The notes: generated by a model not told the origin, from the sequence alone. Shown: positions 1 through 14,599, counted from the first letter of the stretch. The stretch is DNA of 64,000 bases from Siderastrea radians (GCA_964017195.1 OZ024900.1:26496429-26560428); one strand, 5' to 3'. A program made the numbers and translations.

Positions 1-3000
1 GTTTTATGATGACTTCGATGCTTATAGTGCATCCTCTAAGTTTTAGCGGTATAGAAGCGAAAACGCATTATCTCCATCATGGGTCACTAGGAAACTTGGT
101 TTCCTGAAAGTTCCCGTAAACTGCTCAAGTGAACAGTCTTATGGTGATTTTAATCCGTGTAGTACATTTTGTAAGTTTGGTTCGGTGAGACTTAGAACGC
201 ATTTTGTCTATTATGGCAAGCTGGAAAACTCGATTTTCCAAAACCTGCTGGGAACAGCTTAATTCATCCGCTTTACAATGATTCCAATCTTGGAAGCGCA
301 TCCTTTACGTTGTAGTGGCATACTAAGGAAAATGCATTTTCGCCATTATGGGTCACTGTCAAGCTTAGTTTTCTGAAAGTTCCCCTAAACTGCTCAAGAA
401 ACGGATTTTATGGTGACTTCCATCCGTGTAGTACATTTCGCAAGTTTGGTCCGTTAAGATGGAAAACCCATTTTATCTATTATGGGTCACTGAAACACTC
501 GATTTTCCGTTGGTTGCCGGGAACAGCTGAAATCACCTGTTTTGTGATGCCTTCGATGTCTGTAGTATATTCTGTAAGTTTTAAAGCTGTATCGACAAAA
601 AACGCACTTTCTAGATTGAGTCCCTCAAAAACTCGATTTTCTAAGAGTTACTGTGAACAGCTCAATTCACCCGTTTTACGATGATTTTGATTTCCGTAGT
701 GCATCCTCCAAACGAAAGTGCATTTTCTCCATCATGGGTCACAGGGAAACTTGTATTTCCGAAAGTTTCCAGAAACTGGTCAAGTAACCGGTCTTATGGT
801 AATTTCCATACGTGTAGTACATTTTACAAGTTCGGTCTGGTAAGACGCAAAGCGCATTTTGTCTATTATGGGTCACTGGAACACTCGATTTTCCAAAAGT
901 TGCTAAGAACAGCTGAAATCACCTGTTTTATGATGACTTCGATTTCTGTAGTACATTCTGTAGGTTTTAGCACTGTATCGACATAAAACGCACTTTCTAG
1001 ATTGAGTCAGTGGAAAGCTCAATTTTCCAAAAGTTACTGTGAACAGCTTAATTCATCAGCTTTACGAAGACTTCAATCTCCGTAATGCATCCTATACGTT
1101 TTAGCGGCATACAAAGGGTCACTCGAAAACTTTATTTTCACTGAGAAGCTTGATTTTCTGACAGTTGCCGTAATCTGATCAAGTAACTGGTTTTATGGTG
1201 ATTTCCATCCGTGTAGTACATTTTGCAAGTTTGGTCTGGTAAGACGCAAAACAGATTTTGTCTATTATGGGTCACTAAAACACTCGATTTTCCAAAAGTT
1301 GCCGGGAACAACTGAAATCACCTGTTTTATGATGACTTCGATGTCTGTAGTACATTCCGTAAGTTTTAGAGCTGTATCGACATAAAACGCACTTTCAGTA
1401 GATTGAGTCACTAGAAAACTCAAGTTTCCAAAAGTTACTGTGAACAGCTTTCGATCTCTGAAGTGCATCCTTTATGTTTTTAGCGTTATACAAAGGAAAA
1501 TGCATTTTCGCCATTATCGGTCACTTGTAAACTTCATTTTCCAAAAGTTGTTGGGAACAGCTCAAATCACCTGTTTTATGATGCCTTCGACTTCTGTAGT
1601 ATATTGTGTAAGTTTTCGCACTTTATCGACATAAAACGCACTTTCTAGATTGAGTCACTAAAAAACTCGAATCTCCAAAAGGCACCGTGAACAGCTCAAT
1701 TCACCCGTTTTACGGTGACTTCAATTTCCTTAGATGCATCATCCAAATATTAGCGGTATAGAAACGAAAGCGCATTTTCTCCATTATGGCTCACTAGGAA
1801 ACTTGATTTCATGAATGGTTCCGTAAACTGCTCAAGTAACCTGTCTTATGGTGATTTCCATCCGTGTAGCACATTTTGCAAGTTTGGTTCGGTGACACAA
1901 AACGCATTTTCTCTATTATGGGTCACTGGAAAACTCGATTTTCGAAAAGTTGCCGGGAAAAGCTTAATTCATGCGCTTTACGAAGATTTCGATCTCCGAA
2001 GTGCGTCCCTTACGTTTTAGCAGCATACAAAGGAAAATGCATTTTCTCCATTATGTGTCACTAAGAAGCTTGGTTTTCTGAAAGGTGCCCTAAAGTGTTC
2101 AAGTAACCAGTTTTATGGTGATTTCCATCCGTGTAGTACATTTTGCAGGTTTGGTCCGGTAAGACGCAGAACGCACTTTGTCTACTATGGGTCACTGGAA
2201 CGCTCGATTTTCCAAAAAGTGTCGGGAACAGCTGAAATCACCTGTGTTATCATGACTTCGATGTCTGTAGTACATTTTTTATTTTGTATCAACATAAAAC
2301 GCACTTTCTACATTGAGTCAGTAGAAAACTCATTTTCCAAAAGTTACTGTGAACAGCTCAAATCACCCGTTTTACGATGATTTTGATTTTCGTAGTGCAT
2401 CGTCCAAGTTTTAGCGCTATAAAAACGAAAGCCAATACCTCCAACATGGGAACTTGATTTCCTGAAAGTTCCCGTAAACTGCTCAAGTAACCGGTCTTAT
2501 GGTGATTTCCATAAGTGCAGTACATTTTGAAGGTTTGGTACCGTAAGACGCAAATCACATTTTGTCTATTATGCGTCACTCGAAAACTCGATTTTCCAAA
2601 AGTTGCCGGGAAAAGCTGAAATCACCTGTTTTATGATGACTTCGATGTCTGTAGTACATTCCGTAAGTTTTAGTGCTGTATCCCGTTTTACGGTGATTCG
2701 ATTTGCGTAGTGCATCGTCCAATTTTTAGCGGTATCGAAACGAAAGCCCATTTTCTCCATCATGGGTCACTAGGAAACTAGATTTCCTGAATGTTCCCGC
2801 AAACTGCTCAAGTAACTGGTCTTATGGTGATTTCCATCGGTGTAATACATTTTGCAAGTTTGGTTCGGTGAAACTTAAAACGCATTTTATCTATTATGGC
2901 TCACTGGAAATGTCGATTTTCTAATAGTTGCCGGGAACACCTTAATTCATCCCCTTTACAAAGACTTCGATCTCCGAAGTGCATCCTTTACGTTTTAGCG

Positions 3001-3546
3001 GGCTACAAAGGAAAATACATTTTCCCCATTTTGGGTCACTGTCAAACTTGATTTTTGAATGTTGCCCTTAACTGCTCAAGTAACCGGTTTTATGGTGATT
3101 TCCATCCTTGTAGTACATTTTGATAATTTGGTCCCGTAAGACGCAAATCGCATTTCGTCTATTATGGGTCCCTGGAACAGTCGATTTTCCAAAAGTTGCA
3201 AAAAAACAGCTGAAATTACCTGTTTTATGATGACTTCGATGTCTGTAGTACATTCTGTAAGTTTTAGAGCTGTATCGACATAAAACGCGTGTTACGACGA
3301 TTTCGATATCCGTAGTGCATCCTCCAAGTTTTAGCAGTATACAAAGGAAAGAAAATGTCTCAGACATCATGGGACCCTGGGAAACTCGACTTCTTCAAAG
3401 TTCCCGTAAACTGGTCAAGTAACCGGTTTTATGGTGATTTCCATCCGTGTAGTACATTCTTTAAGTTTGGTCCGGTAAGACACAAAACACGTTTTCTCTA
3501 TTATGGGTCATGAGAACACTGGATTATCCAAAACTTAAAGGGAACA
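1..3546 (+). repeat. 134-bp satellite array, diverged a/b/c monomers (left end)
   Basis: Tandem monomers of about 134 bp. Successive copies of the GGGTCACT monomer start fall near 83, 217, 350, 484, 618 and 736. Three monomer classes alternate: a (contains GTAAACTGCTCAAGTAACCG), b (contains AACAGCTGAAATCACCTG) and c (contains AACAGCTTAATTCATCCG). Monomers are clearly diverged from each other. The stretch around 600-2400 resembles 39.8-41.4 kb and 57.6-59.3 kb in monomer order and private variants, so it is probably the satellite flank of a further copy of the large block lying to the left of the window. Short open frames here recur only because the satellite recurs; I see no coding function. 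Confidence 0.95.
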
Positions 3547-3558
3547 GCTGAAATCACA

Positions 3559-3913
3559 TAAACCGGAAAATTGCATTAAAACTGTGTAGCGCGTAAATCG
3601 AGATATTCTTGAGGTAAATTAAAATTATTGTCTCTGCGCTTGAAATAGAAAATGGGGGAAAATTCTCAGACGTTTCGAGACTGCTGTCTCTTCTTCAGTG
3701 AGAAATAATGCCGTTAAGCAGTAACGCGCGTCGGTTAATTTTGAAAGTCAAAAATGCATGTATCTACGACACGCGCACGCGCTAAAAAGTAACAATCAGA
3801 GAAACGCAAAGTCAATGTTCATGCCATTTGGTTGTAAAGTCTTGTGACGGAAGATCAATCTTGCTTCCATGCTGCGTCGCACCATCGTTGTCCTGAACCC
3901 CGCACAGATTACG
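3559..3913 (-). mobile_element. Penelope-like (or other non-LTR) 3' end remnant inserted in satellite
   Basis: A 355-bp non-satellite segment interrupts a class b monomer. It is flanked by a perfect 12-bp direct repeat GCTGAAATCACA (3547-3558 and 3914-3925), as expected for a target-site duplication. On the minus strand a short frame of about 30 residues ending with a stop near 3809 contains RRSMEARLIFRHKTLQPNGM. The pattern R..E..LI...KTL.P.GMN resembles the extreme C-terminus of GIY-YIG-bearing Penelope-like proteins, and is followed downstream on the minus strand by a non-coding tail of about 250 bp. The insertion is visible directly; the family is my inference. There is no poly(A) tail. 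Confidence 0.5.
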
Positions 3914-6900
3914 GCTGAAATCACATGTTAACTATGACCTCGATGTCTGTAGTACATTCTGTCAGTATTACCGCTGTATCAACATAAAACGCACTTTCTA
4001 GATTTGGTCACTAGAAAACTCAATTTTCCAAAAGTTTGTCTATTACGGGTCACTGGAGCGCTCAATTTTCCAAAAAATGTCGGGAACAGCTGAATTCACA
4101 TCGGTTACGATGACTTCGATTTCTGTAATACATTCTGTACGTTTTACCGCTGGATCAACATAAAACGTACTTACTAGATTGAGTCACTAGAAAACTCAAT
4201 TTTCCAAAAGTTACTCTGAACAGCATAGTTCATCCGGTTTAATAAGATTTCAATCTCCGTAATGCATCCTTCACGTTTCAGAGGCATACAAAGGAAAATG
4301 AATTTGCTTTATTATCGGTCACTGGAAAACTTGATTTCCCAAAAATTGTCAAGAACAGCTGAAATCACCTGTTGTAGGATGACTTCGGTGTCTGTAGTGC
4401 ATTCTGTAAGTTTAAGAACTGTATCGAGATAAAACACTCTCTCGATTGAGTCACTAAAAAACTCAATTTTTCAAAGTTACTGTGAACAGCTCAATTCACC
4501 CGTTTTACGATGATTTCGATTTCCGTAGAGCATCCCTCAAGGTTTAGCGGCATAGAAACGAAAGCGCGTCCTCTCCATCATGGCTCACTGGGAAACTTGA
4601 TTTCCTGAAAGTTCCCGTAAACTGCTCAAGTAACCGGTCTCATAATGATTTCCATCCGTGTAGTACATTTTGGAAGTTTGGGTCCGGTAAGACGCAAAAC
4701 ACATTTTGTTTATTATGGAACACTGGAAAACTCGATTTTTAAAAAGTTGCCGGGAACAGCTGAAATCACCTGTTTTATGATGACTTCGATGCCTGTAGTA
4801 CATTCTGTAAGTTTCAGCACTTTCTCGACATCCGCTTTACGAAGATTTCGATCCCCGAAGTGTATTTTAGCGGCATACAAAGGAAAATGCATTTTCGCCA
4901 TTATGGGTCACTGTCAAGCTTGATTTTTGAAAGTTGCCCTAAACTGCTCAAGTAACTGGTTTTATGGTGATTTCCGCCCGTGTAGTATATTTTTCAAGTT
5001 TTGTCCAGTAAGATGGAAATCGCATTTAGTCTATTATGGGTCACTAGTACAGTCGATTTTCCAAACGTTTCAAGGAACAGCTGAAATCACACATTTTATG
5101 ATGACTTCGATGTCTGTAGTACATTCTGTAAGTTTTAGCGCTGTATCCACATAAAACGCACTCTCTAGACACTGATAAACTTGATTTTCCAAACGTTACT
5201 GTAAACAGCTTAATTCAGCCGTTTTACGATGATTTCGATTTCTGTAGAGCATCCTCCAAGTTTTAGCAGTATAGAAACGAAAGACAATGTCTCCATCATG
5301 GGTCCAGGGAAACTTGATTTAATGAATTTAAAGTTCCCGTAAACTGCTCAAGTAACCAGTTTTATAGTGATTTCCATCCGTGTACTACATTCTCTAAGTT
5401 TGGTCCGGTAAGAAGCAAAACACCTTTTGTCTATTATGGGTAACTAGAACACTCGATTATTCAAACGTTGCCGGGAACAGCTGAACTCACCTGCTTTATG
5501 ATGACTTCGATGTCTGTAGTACACTCTAAAGATTGCACTTTAATGCACTAGAATGCACTTTAAAGATTGAGTCACTAGAAAGTTCATTTTTCTAAGTTAC
5601 TGTGAGCAGCTTAATTCATCCGCCTTCCGAAGATTTCAATCTCGGTAATGCATCCTTCACGTTTTAGCGGCATACCAAGGAAAATGCATTTTCGCCAGTA
5701 CCGGTCACTGGAAAACTTGAATTTCAAAAAGTTGCCGGGAACAGCTGGAATCACCCGTTTTATGATGACTTCTATGTCTGTACTACATTCAGTAAGTTTT
5801 AGCACTGCATCCACATAAAACGCACTCTCTCGATTAAGTCACTGGAAAGCTCATTTTTTAAAAAGTGATCTGTGAACAGCTTCATTCATCGGCTTTACGA
5901 AGATTTCAATCTCAGCAATCCGTCCTTCGCCTTTCAGCGGCATACAAACGAAAATGCATTTACTCTATTATGGGTCACTGAGAACCTAGATTTCTGAATG
6001 TTGCCCTAAACTGCTAAAGTAACCGGTTTTATGCGGATTTCCATCCGTGTAGTACATTTTCCAGGTCTGGTTCTGTAAGATGGAAAACGCACTTTCTCTA
6101 TTATGTGTCACTAGAACGCTCGATTTTCCAGAAGTTGTCGGGAATAGCTAAAATCACCTGTGTTACGATGACTTCGATGTTTGTAGGACATTTTGTAAGT
6201 TTTAGTGCTGCATCAACATAAAACACACTCTCTCGATTGAGTCACTTAAAAACTCGATTTTCCAAAAGTTACTGTGAACAGCTCAATTCACCCGTTTTAC
6301 GATGATTTCGATTTCCGTAGTGCATCCTTTCCTTTTGAAAGGCATACAAAGGAAAATGCTTTTTCTCCTTTAGTGGTCACTGGAAAACTTGATTTTCCAA
6401 AACTTGCCGGGAGCAGCTGTAATCGGCTGTCTTATGATAACTTCGATGTCTGTAGTACATTTTGTAAGTCTTAGCGCTGTATCGACATAAGACCCACTTT
6501 CTAGATTGAGTCAGTGGAAAACTCAACTTTCCAAACGTTACTGTGAACAGCTTAATTCATCCGCTTTATGAAGGTTGCGATCTCCGAAGTGCATCTTTTA
6601 TGTATTAGCGGCATAGAATGGAAAATGCATTTTCCCTTTATGGATCACTGAGAAGTTTGATTTTCTGAAAATTACCCTGAACTGCTCAAGTAACTAGTTT
6701 TATGGTGATTTCCATTCGTGTAGTAAGTTTTGAAGGTGTGGACTGGTAAGACGCAAAACGCACTTTGTCTATTATGGGTCACTCAAACGTTAGTTTTTCC
6801 AAAAGTTGTCGGGAACAGCTCAAATCACCTGTCTTATGATGACTTTGATGTCTTTAGTACATTCTGTAAGTGTTAGCGCTGTATCGACATAACAGGCACT

Positions 6901-7639
6901 TTCTAGGTTGAGTCACTAGAAAACTCAAGTTTCCAAAAGTTAGTGTGAACATATTAGTTTATCTGCTTTAATAAGATTTCAATCCCCGTAATACATCCTT
7001 CATATTTTAGCGTTATTTCAAGGAAAAAATGCATTTAATCCATTATGGGTCACTAGAAAACGATTTTCCAAAAGTTGTCGGGAACAGCTCAAATCACCTG
7101 TTTTATGATGACTTTGATGTCTGTAGTACATTCTGTAAGTGTTAGCGCTGTATCGACATAACAGGCACTTTCTAGGTTGAGTCACTAGAAATCTCACGTT
7201 TCCAAAAGTTAGTGTGAACATATTAGTTTATCTGCTTTAATAAGATTTCAATCCCCGTAATACAGCCTTCATATTTTAGCGTTATTTCAAGGAAAATGCA
7301 TTTAATCCATTATGGGTCACAAGAAAACTTGATTTTCCAAAAATTGTCAGGAACAGCTGAAATCACCTGTTGTAGGATGACTTCGGTGTCTGTAGTGCAT
7401 TCTGTAAATTTAAGCACTGAATCGACATAAAACACACTCTCTCGATTGAGTCACTAAGAACCTCGATTTTTCAAAGTTACTGTGAACAGCTCAATTCACC
7501 CGTTTTAAGATGATTTCACTTTCCGTAGTGCATCCTTCAAGGTTTAGCGGCATAGAAACGAGAGCGCGTTTTCTCCATCATGGTTTACTGGGAGACTTGA
7601 TTTCCTGAAAGTTCCCATAAACTGCTCAAGTAACCGGTC
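3914..7639 (+). repeat. 134-bp satellite, diverged relative of the 2320-bp unit
   Basis: Satellite resumes after the insertion. Monomer order from about 4450 to 7640 resembles the 2320-bp units downstream (the 5611-5814 stretch matches 11190-11393; 6274-6474 matches 9533-9733) but with extra monomers and more substitutions. A local tandem duplication of about 270 bp is visible: 6800-7015 and 7065-7290 carry nearly the same text, starting GTCGGGAACAGCTCAAATCA. This is likely the less homogenised edge of the amplified array. Confidence 0.9.
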
Positions 7640-9959
7640 TCATAATGATTTCCATCCGTGTAGTACATTTTGTAGTACAAAAGACATTTTGTTCATTATG
7701 GAACACTGGAAAATTCGATTTTTTAAAAGTTGCCGGGAACAGCTGAAATCACCTGTTTTATGATGACTTCGATATCTGTAGTACATTCTGTAAGTTTCAG
7801 CACTTTTTCGATATAAAACGCACTTTCTAGATTGAGTAACTAAAAAACTCAAATCTCCAAAAGTTACTGTGAACAGCTGAATTCCCCCGTTTTACGGTGA
7901 TTCGATATCACTAGTGCATCATCCAAATTTTAGCGGTATGGAAACGAAAGCCCATTTTCTCCATCATGGGGCACTAGGAAACTTGATTTCCTGAATGTCC
8001 CCGTAAACTGCTCAAGTAACCGGTCTTGGTGATTTGCGTCCGTGTAGTACATTTCGCAACTTTAGTTCGGTGAGAATTAAAACGCATCTTGTCTATTATG
8101 GGTCACTGGAAAACTCGATTTTCCAAAAGTTACTGTAAACAACTCAATTCACCCGTTTTACGATGATTTCCATTTCCGTAGTGCATCCTTCAAGGTTTAG
8201 CGGCATAGAAACGAAAGCGCGTTTTCTCCATCATGGCTCACTGGGAAACTTGATTTCCTGAAAGTTCCCGTAAACTGCTCAAGTAACCGGTCTCATGATG
8301 ATTTTCATCCGTGTAGTACATTTTGGAAGTTTGGGTCCGGTAAGACGCAAAACACATTTTGTTTATTATGGAAAACTGGAAAACTCGATTTTTTAAAAGT
8401 TGCCGGGAACAGCTGAAATCACCTGTTTTATAAGTTCGATGTCTGTTGTACATTCTGTAAGTTTCAACATTTTGTCGACATCCACTTTACGAAGATTTCG
8501 ATCCCCGAAGTGTATCCTTTACGTTTTAGCGGCATACAAAGGAAAATGCATTTTCGCCATTATGGGTCACTGTCTAGCTTGATTTTCTGAAAGTTGCCCT
8601 AAACTGCTCAAGTAACTGGTTTCATGGTGATTTCCGTCCGTGTAGTATATTTTTCAAGTTTTGTCCAGTAAGATGGAAATCGCATTTAGTCTATTATGGG
8701 TCACTAGGACAGTCGATTTTCCAAAAGTTTCAAGGAACAGCTGAAATCACCCATTTTATGATGACTTCGATGTCTGTAGTACATTCTGTAAGTTTTAGCG
8801 CTGTATCCACATAAAACGCACTCTCTAGACACTGATAAACTTGATTTTCCAAACGTTACTGTAAACAGCTTAATTCATCCGCCTTACGAAGATTTCAATC
8901 TCGGTAATACATCCTTCACGTTTTAGCGGCATACCAAGGAAATTGCATTTTCGCCAGTACCGGTCACTGGAAAACTTGAATTTCAAAAAGTTGCCGGGAA
9001 CAGCTGGAATCACCTGTTTTATGATGACTTCTATGTCTGTACTACATTCAGTAAGTTTTATTACTGTATCTACATAAATCGCACTCTCTCGCTAAAGTCA
9101 CTGGAAAGCTCATTTTTTAAAAAGTGAACTGTGAACAGCTTAATTCATCGGCTTTACGAAGAATTCAATCTCGGCAATCCGTCCTTCACCTTTCAAACGG
9201 CATACAAACGAAAATGCATTTACTCTATTATGGGTCAATGAGAACTTAGATTTCTGAATGTTGCCCTAAACTGCTAAAGTAACCGGTTTTATGCGGATTT
9301 CCATCCGTGTAGTACATTTTCCAGGTCTGGTCCTGTAAGATGGAAAACGCACTTTCTCTATTATGTGTCACTAGAACGCTCGATTTTCCAAAAGTTGTCG
9401 GGAACAGCTAAAATCACCTGTGTTATGATGACTTCGATGTTTGTAGGACATTCTGTATGTTTTAGTGCTGTATCAACATAAAACACACTCTCTCGATTGA
9501 GTCACTGAAAATCTCGATTTTGCAAAGTTACTGTGAACAGCTCAATTCACCCGTTTTACGATGATTTCGATTTCCGTAGTGCATCCTTTCCTTTTGAACG
9601 GCATACAAAGGAAAATGCTTTTTCTCCTTTAGTGGTCACTGGAAAACTTGATTTTCCAAAAGTTGCCGGGAACAGCTGTAATCGGCTGTTTTATGATAAC
9701 TTCGATGTCTGTAGTACATTCTGTAAGTCTTAGCGCTGTATCGACATAAGACCCACTTTCTAGATTGAGTCAGTGGAAAACTCAATTTTCCAAGCATTAC
9801 TGTGAACAGCTTAATTCACCCGTTTTACGATGATTTCGATTTCCGTAGTGCATCCTTCAAGGTTTAGCGGCATAGAAACGAAAGCGCGTTTTCTTCATCA
9901 TGGTTTACTGGGAGACTTGATTTCCTGAAAGTTCCCATAAACTGCTCAAGTAACCGGTC
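7640..9959 (+). repeat. 2320-bp satellite higher-order unit 1 (variant A)
   Basis: First clean 2320-bp unit, made of about 17 monomers of ~134 bp. The unit start is arbitrary and set at the segment beginning TCATAATGATTTCC. Variant A markers are an AAGACATTTT near 7679, TGTCTAGCTT at 8571-8580 and CTACATAAAT near 9069. It is nearly identical to unit 3, 4640 bp away, and differs more often from unit 2. Confidence 0.93.
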
Positions 9960-12279
9960 TCATAATGATTTCCATCCGTGTAGTACATTTTGTAGTACAA
10001 AACACATTTTGTTCATTATGGAACACTGGAAAATTCGATTTTTTAAAAGTTGCCGGGAACAGCTGAAATCACCTGTTTTATGATGACTTCGATATCTGTA
10101 GTACATTCTGTAAGTTTCAGCACTTTTTCGACATAAAACGCACTTTCTAGATTGAGTAACTAAAAAACTCAAATCTCCAAAAGTTACCGTGAACAGCTGA
10201 ATTCACCCGTTTTACGGTGATTCGATATCAGTAGTGCATCGTCCAAATTTTAGCGGTATGGAAACGAAAGCCCATTTTCTCCATCATGGGGCACTAGGAA
10301 ACTTGATTTTCTGAATGTCCCCGTAAACTGCTCAAGTAACCGGTCTTGGTGATTTGCGTCCGTGTAGTACATTTCGCAACTTTAGTTCGGTGAGAATTAA
10401 AACGCATCTTGTCTATTATGGGTCACTGGAAAACTCGATTTTCCAAAAGTTACTGTAAACAACTCAATTCACCCGTTTTACGATGATTTCCATTTCCGTA
10501 GTGCATCCTTCAAGGTTTAGCGGCATAGAAACGAAAGCGCGTTTTCTCCATCATGGCTCACTGGGAAACTTGATTTCCTGAAAGTTCCCGTAAACTGCTC
10601 AAGTAACCGGTCTCATGATGATTTTCATCCGTGTAGTACATTTTGGAAGTTTGGGTCCGGTAAGACGCAAAACACATTTTGTTTATTATGGAAAACTGGA
10701 AAACTCGATTTTTTAAAAGTTGCCGGGAACAGCTGAAATCACCTGTTTTATAAGTTCGATGTCTGTTGTACATTCTGTAAGTTTCAACATTTTGTCGACA
10801 TCCACTTTACGAAGATTTCGATCCCCGAAGTGTATCCTTTACGTTTTAGCGGCATACAAAGGAAAATGCATTTTCGCCATTATGGGTCACTGTCAAGCTT
10901 GATTTTCTGAAAGTTGCCCTAAACTGCTCAAGTAACTGGTTTCATGGTGATTTCCGTCCGTGTAGTATATTTTTCAAGTTTTGTCCAGTAAGATGGAAAT
11001 CGCATTTAGTCTATTATGGGTCACTAGGACAGTCGATTTTCCAAAAGTTTCAAGGAACAGCTGAAATCACCCATTTTATGATGACTTCGATGTCTGTAGT
11101 ACATTCTGTAAGTTTTAGCGCTGTATCCACATAAAACGCACTCTCTAGACACTGATAAACTTGATTTTCCAAACGTTACTGTAAACAGCTTAATTCATCC
11201 GCCTTACGAAGATTTCAATCTCGGTAATACATCCTTCACGTTTTAGCGGCATACCAAGGAAATTGCATTTTCGCCAGTACCGGTCACTGGAAAACTTGAA
11301 TTTCAAAAAGTTGCCGGGAACAGCTGGAATCACCTGTTTTATGATGACTTCTATGTCTGTACTACATTCAGTAAGTTTTATTACTGTATCCACATAAATC
11401 GCACTCTCTCGCTTAAGTCACTGGAAAGCTCATTTTTTAAAAAGTGATCTGCGAACAGCTTAATTCATCGGCTTTACGAAGAATTCAATCTCGGCAATCC
11501 GTCCTTCACCTTTCAAACGGCATACAAACGAAAATACATTTACTCTATTATGGGTCAATGAGAACCTAGATTTCTGAATGTTGCCCTAAACTGCTAAAGT
11601 AACCGGTTTTATGCGGATTTCCATCCGTGTAGTACATTTTCCAGGTCTGGTCCTGTAAGATGGAAAACGCACTTTCTCTATTATGTGTCACTAGAACGCT
11701 CGATTTTCCAAAAGTTGTCGGGAACAGCTAAAATCACCTGTGTTATGATGACTTCGATGTTTGTAGGACATTCTGTATGTTTTAGTGCTGTATCAACATA
11801 AAACACACTCTCTCGATTGAGTCACTGAAAATCTCGATTTTGCAAAGTTACTGTGAACAGCTCAATTCACCCGTTTTACGATAATTTCGATTTCCGTAGT
11901 GCATCCTTTCCTTTTGAACGGCATACAAAGAAAAATGCTTTTTCTCCTTTAGTGGTCACTAGAAAACTTGATTTTCCAAAAGTTGCCGGGAACAGCTGTA
12001 ATCGGCTGTTTTATGATAACTTCGATGTCTGTAGTACATTCTGTAAGTCTTAGCGCTGTATCGACATAAGACCCACTTTCTAGATTGAGTCAGTGGAAAA
12101 CTCAATTTTCCAAGCATTACTGTGAACAGCTTAATTCACCCGTTTTACGATGATTTCGATTTCCATAGTGCATCCTTCAAGGTTTAGCGGCATAGAAACG
12201 AAAGCGCGTTTTCTCCATCATGGTTTACTGGGAGACTTGATTTCCTGAAAGTTCCCATAAACTGCTCAAGTAACCGGTC
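9960..12279 (+). repeat. 2320-bp satellite higher-order unit 2 (variant B)
   Basis: Same monomer order and exact length as unit 1. Variant B markers are AACACATTTT where variant A has AAGACATTTT, TGTCAAGCTT at 10891-10900, and GTGATCTGCGAACAGC near 11444. It is nearly identical to unit 4, which lies 4640 bp downstream. Confidence 0.93.
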
Positions 12280-14599
12280 TCATAATGATTTCCATCCGTG
12301 TAGTACATTTTGTAGTACAAAAGACATTTTGTTCATTATGGAACACTGGAAAATTCGATTTTTTAAAAGTTGCCGGGAACAGCTGAAATCACCTGTTTTA
12401 TGATGACTTCGATATCTGTAGTACATTCTGTAAGTTTCAGCACTTTTTCGATATAAAACGCACTTTCTAGATTGAGTAACTAAAAAACTCAAATCTCCAA
12501 AAGTTACTGTGAACAGCTGAATTCCCCCGTTTTACGGTGATTCGATATCACTAGTGCATCATCCAAATTTTAGCGGTATGGAAACGAAAGCCCATTTTCT
12601 CCATCATGGGGCACTAGGAAACTTGATTTCCTGAATGTCCCCGTAAACTGCTCAAGTAACCGGTCTTGGTGATTTGCGTCCGTGTAGTACATTTCGCAAC
12701 TTTAGTTCGGTGAGAATTAAAACGCATCTTGTCTATTATGGGTCACTGGAAAACTCGATTTTCCAAAAGTTACTGTAAACAACTCAATTCACCCGTTTTA
12801 CGATGATTTCCATTTCCGTAGTGCATCCTTCAAGGTTTAGCGGCATAGAAACGAAAGCGCGTTTTCTCCATCATGGCTCACTGGGAAACTTGATTTCCTG
12901 AAAGTTCCCGTAAACTGCTCAAGTAACCGGTCTCATGATGATTTCCATCCGTGTAGTACATTTTGGAAGTTTGGGTCCGGTAAGACGCAAAACACATTTT
13001 GTTTATTATGGAAAACTGGAAAACTCGATTTTTTAAAAGTTGCCGGGAACAGCTGAAATCACCTGTTTTATAAGTTCGATGTCTGTTGTACATTCTGTAA
13101 GTTTCAACATTTTGTCGACATCCACTTTACGAAGATTTCGATCCCCGAAGTGTATCCTTTACGTTTTAGCGGCATACAAAGGAAAATGCATTTTCGCCAT
13201 TATGGGTCACTGTCTAGCTTGATTTTCTGAAAGTTGCCCTAAACTGCTCAAGTAACTGGTTTCATGGTGATTTCCGTCCGTGTAGTATATTTTTCAAGTT
13301 TTGTCCAGTAAGATGGAAATCGCATTTAGTCTATTATGGGTCACTAGGACAGTCGATTTTCCAAAAGTTTCAAGGAACAGCTGAAATCACCCATTTTATG
13401 ATGACTTCGATGTCTGTAGTACATTCTGTAAGTTTTAGCGCTGTATCCACATAAAACGCACTCTCTAGACACTGATAAACTTGATTTTCCAAACGTTACT
13501 GTAAACAGCTTAATTCATCCGCCTTACGAAGATTTCAATCTCGGTAATACATCCTTCACGTTTTAGCGGCATACCAAGGAAATTGCATTTTCGCCAGTAC
13601 CGGTCACTGGAAAACTTGAATTTCAAAAAGTTGCCGGGAACAGCTGGAATCACCTGTTTTATGATGACTTCTATGTCTGTACTACATTCAGTAAGTTTTA
13701 TTACTGTATCTACATAAATCGCACTCTCTCGCTTAAGTCACTGGAAAGCTCATTTTTTAAAAAGTGAACTGTGAACAGCTTAATTCATCGGCTTTACGAA
13801 GAATTCAATCTCGGCAATCCGTCCTTCACCTTTCAAACGGCATACAAACGAAAATGCATTTACTCTATTATGGGTCAATGAGAACTTAGATTTCTGAATG
13901 TTGCCCTAAACTGCTAAAGTAACCGGTTTTATGCGGATTTCCATCCGTGTAGTACATTTTCCAGGTCTGGTCCTGTAAGATGGAAAACGCACTTTCTCTA
14001 TTATGTGTCACTAGAACGCTCGATTTTCCAAAAGTTGTCGGGAACAGCTAAAATCACCTGTGTTATGATGACTTCGATGTTTGTAGGACATTCTGTATGT
14101 TTTAGTGCTGTATCAACATAAAACACACTCTCTCGATTGAGTCACTGAAAATCTCGATTTTGCAAAGTTACTGTGAACAGCTCAATTCACCCGTTTTACG
14201 ATGATTTCGATTTCCGTAGTGCATCCTTTCCTTTTGAACGGCATACAAAGGAAAATGCTTTTTCTCCTTTAGTGGTCACTGGAAAACTTGATTTTCCAAA
14301 AGTTGCCGGGAACAGCTGTAATCGGCTGTTTTATGATAACTTCGATGTTTGTAGTACATTCTGTAAGTCTTAGCGCTGTATCGACATAAGACCCACTTTC
14401 TAGATTGAGTCAGTGGAAAACTCAATTTTCCAAGCATTACTGTGAACAGCTTAATTCACCCGTTTTACGATGATTTCGATTTCCGTAGTGCATCCTTCAA
14501 GGTTTAGCGGCATAGAAACGAAAGCGCGTTTTCTTCATCATGGTTTACTGGGAGACTTGATTTCCTGAAAGTTCCCATAAACTGCTCAAGTAACCGGTC
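12280..14599 (+). repeat. 2320-bp satellite higher-order unit 3 (variant A)
   Basis: Returns to variant A: AAGACATTTT near 12319, TGTCTAGCTT at 13211-13220 and CTACATAAAT near 13709. By eye only scattered single-base differences from unit 1 are visible, for example CGCTTAAGTC here against CGCTAAAGTC in unit 1. Confidence 0.93.
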
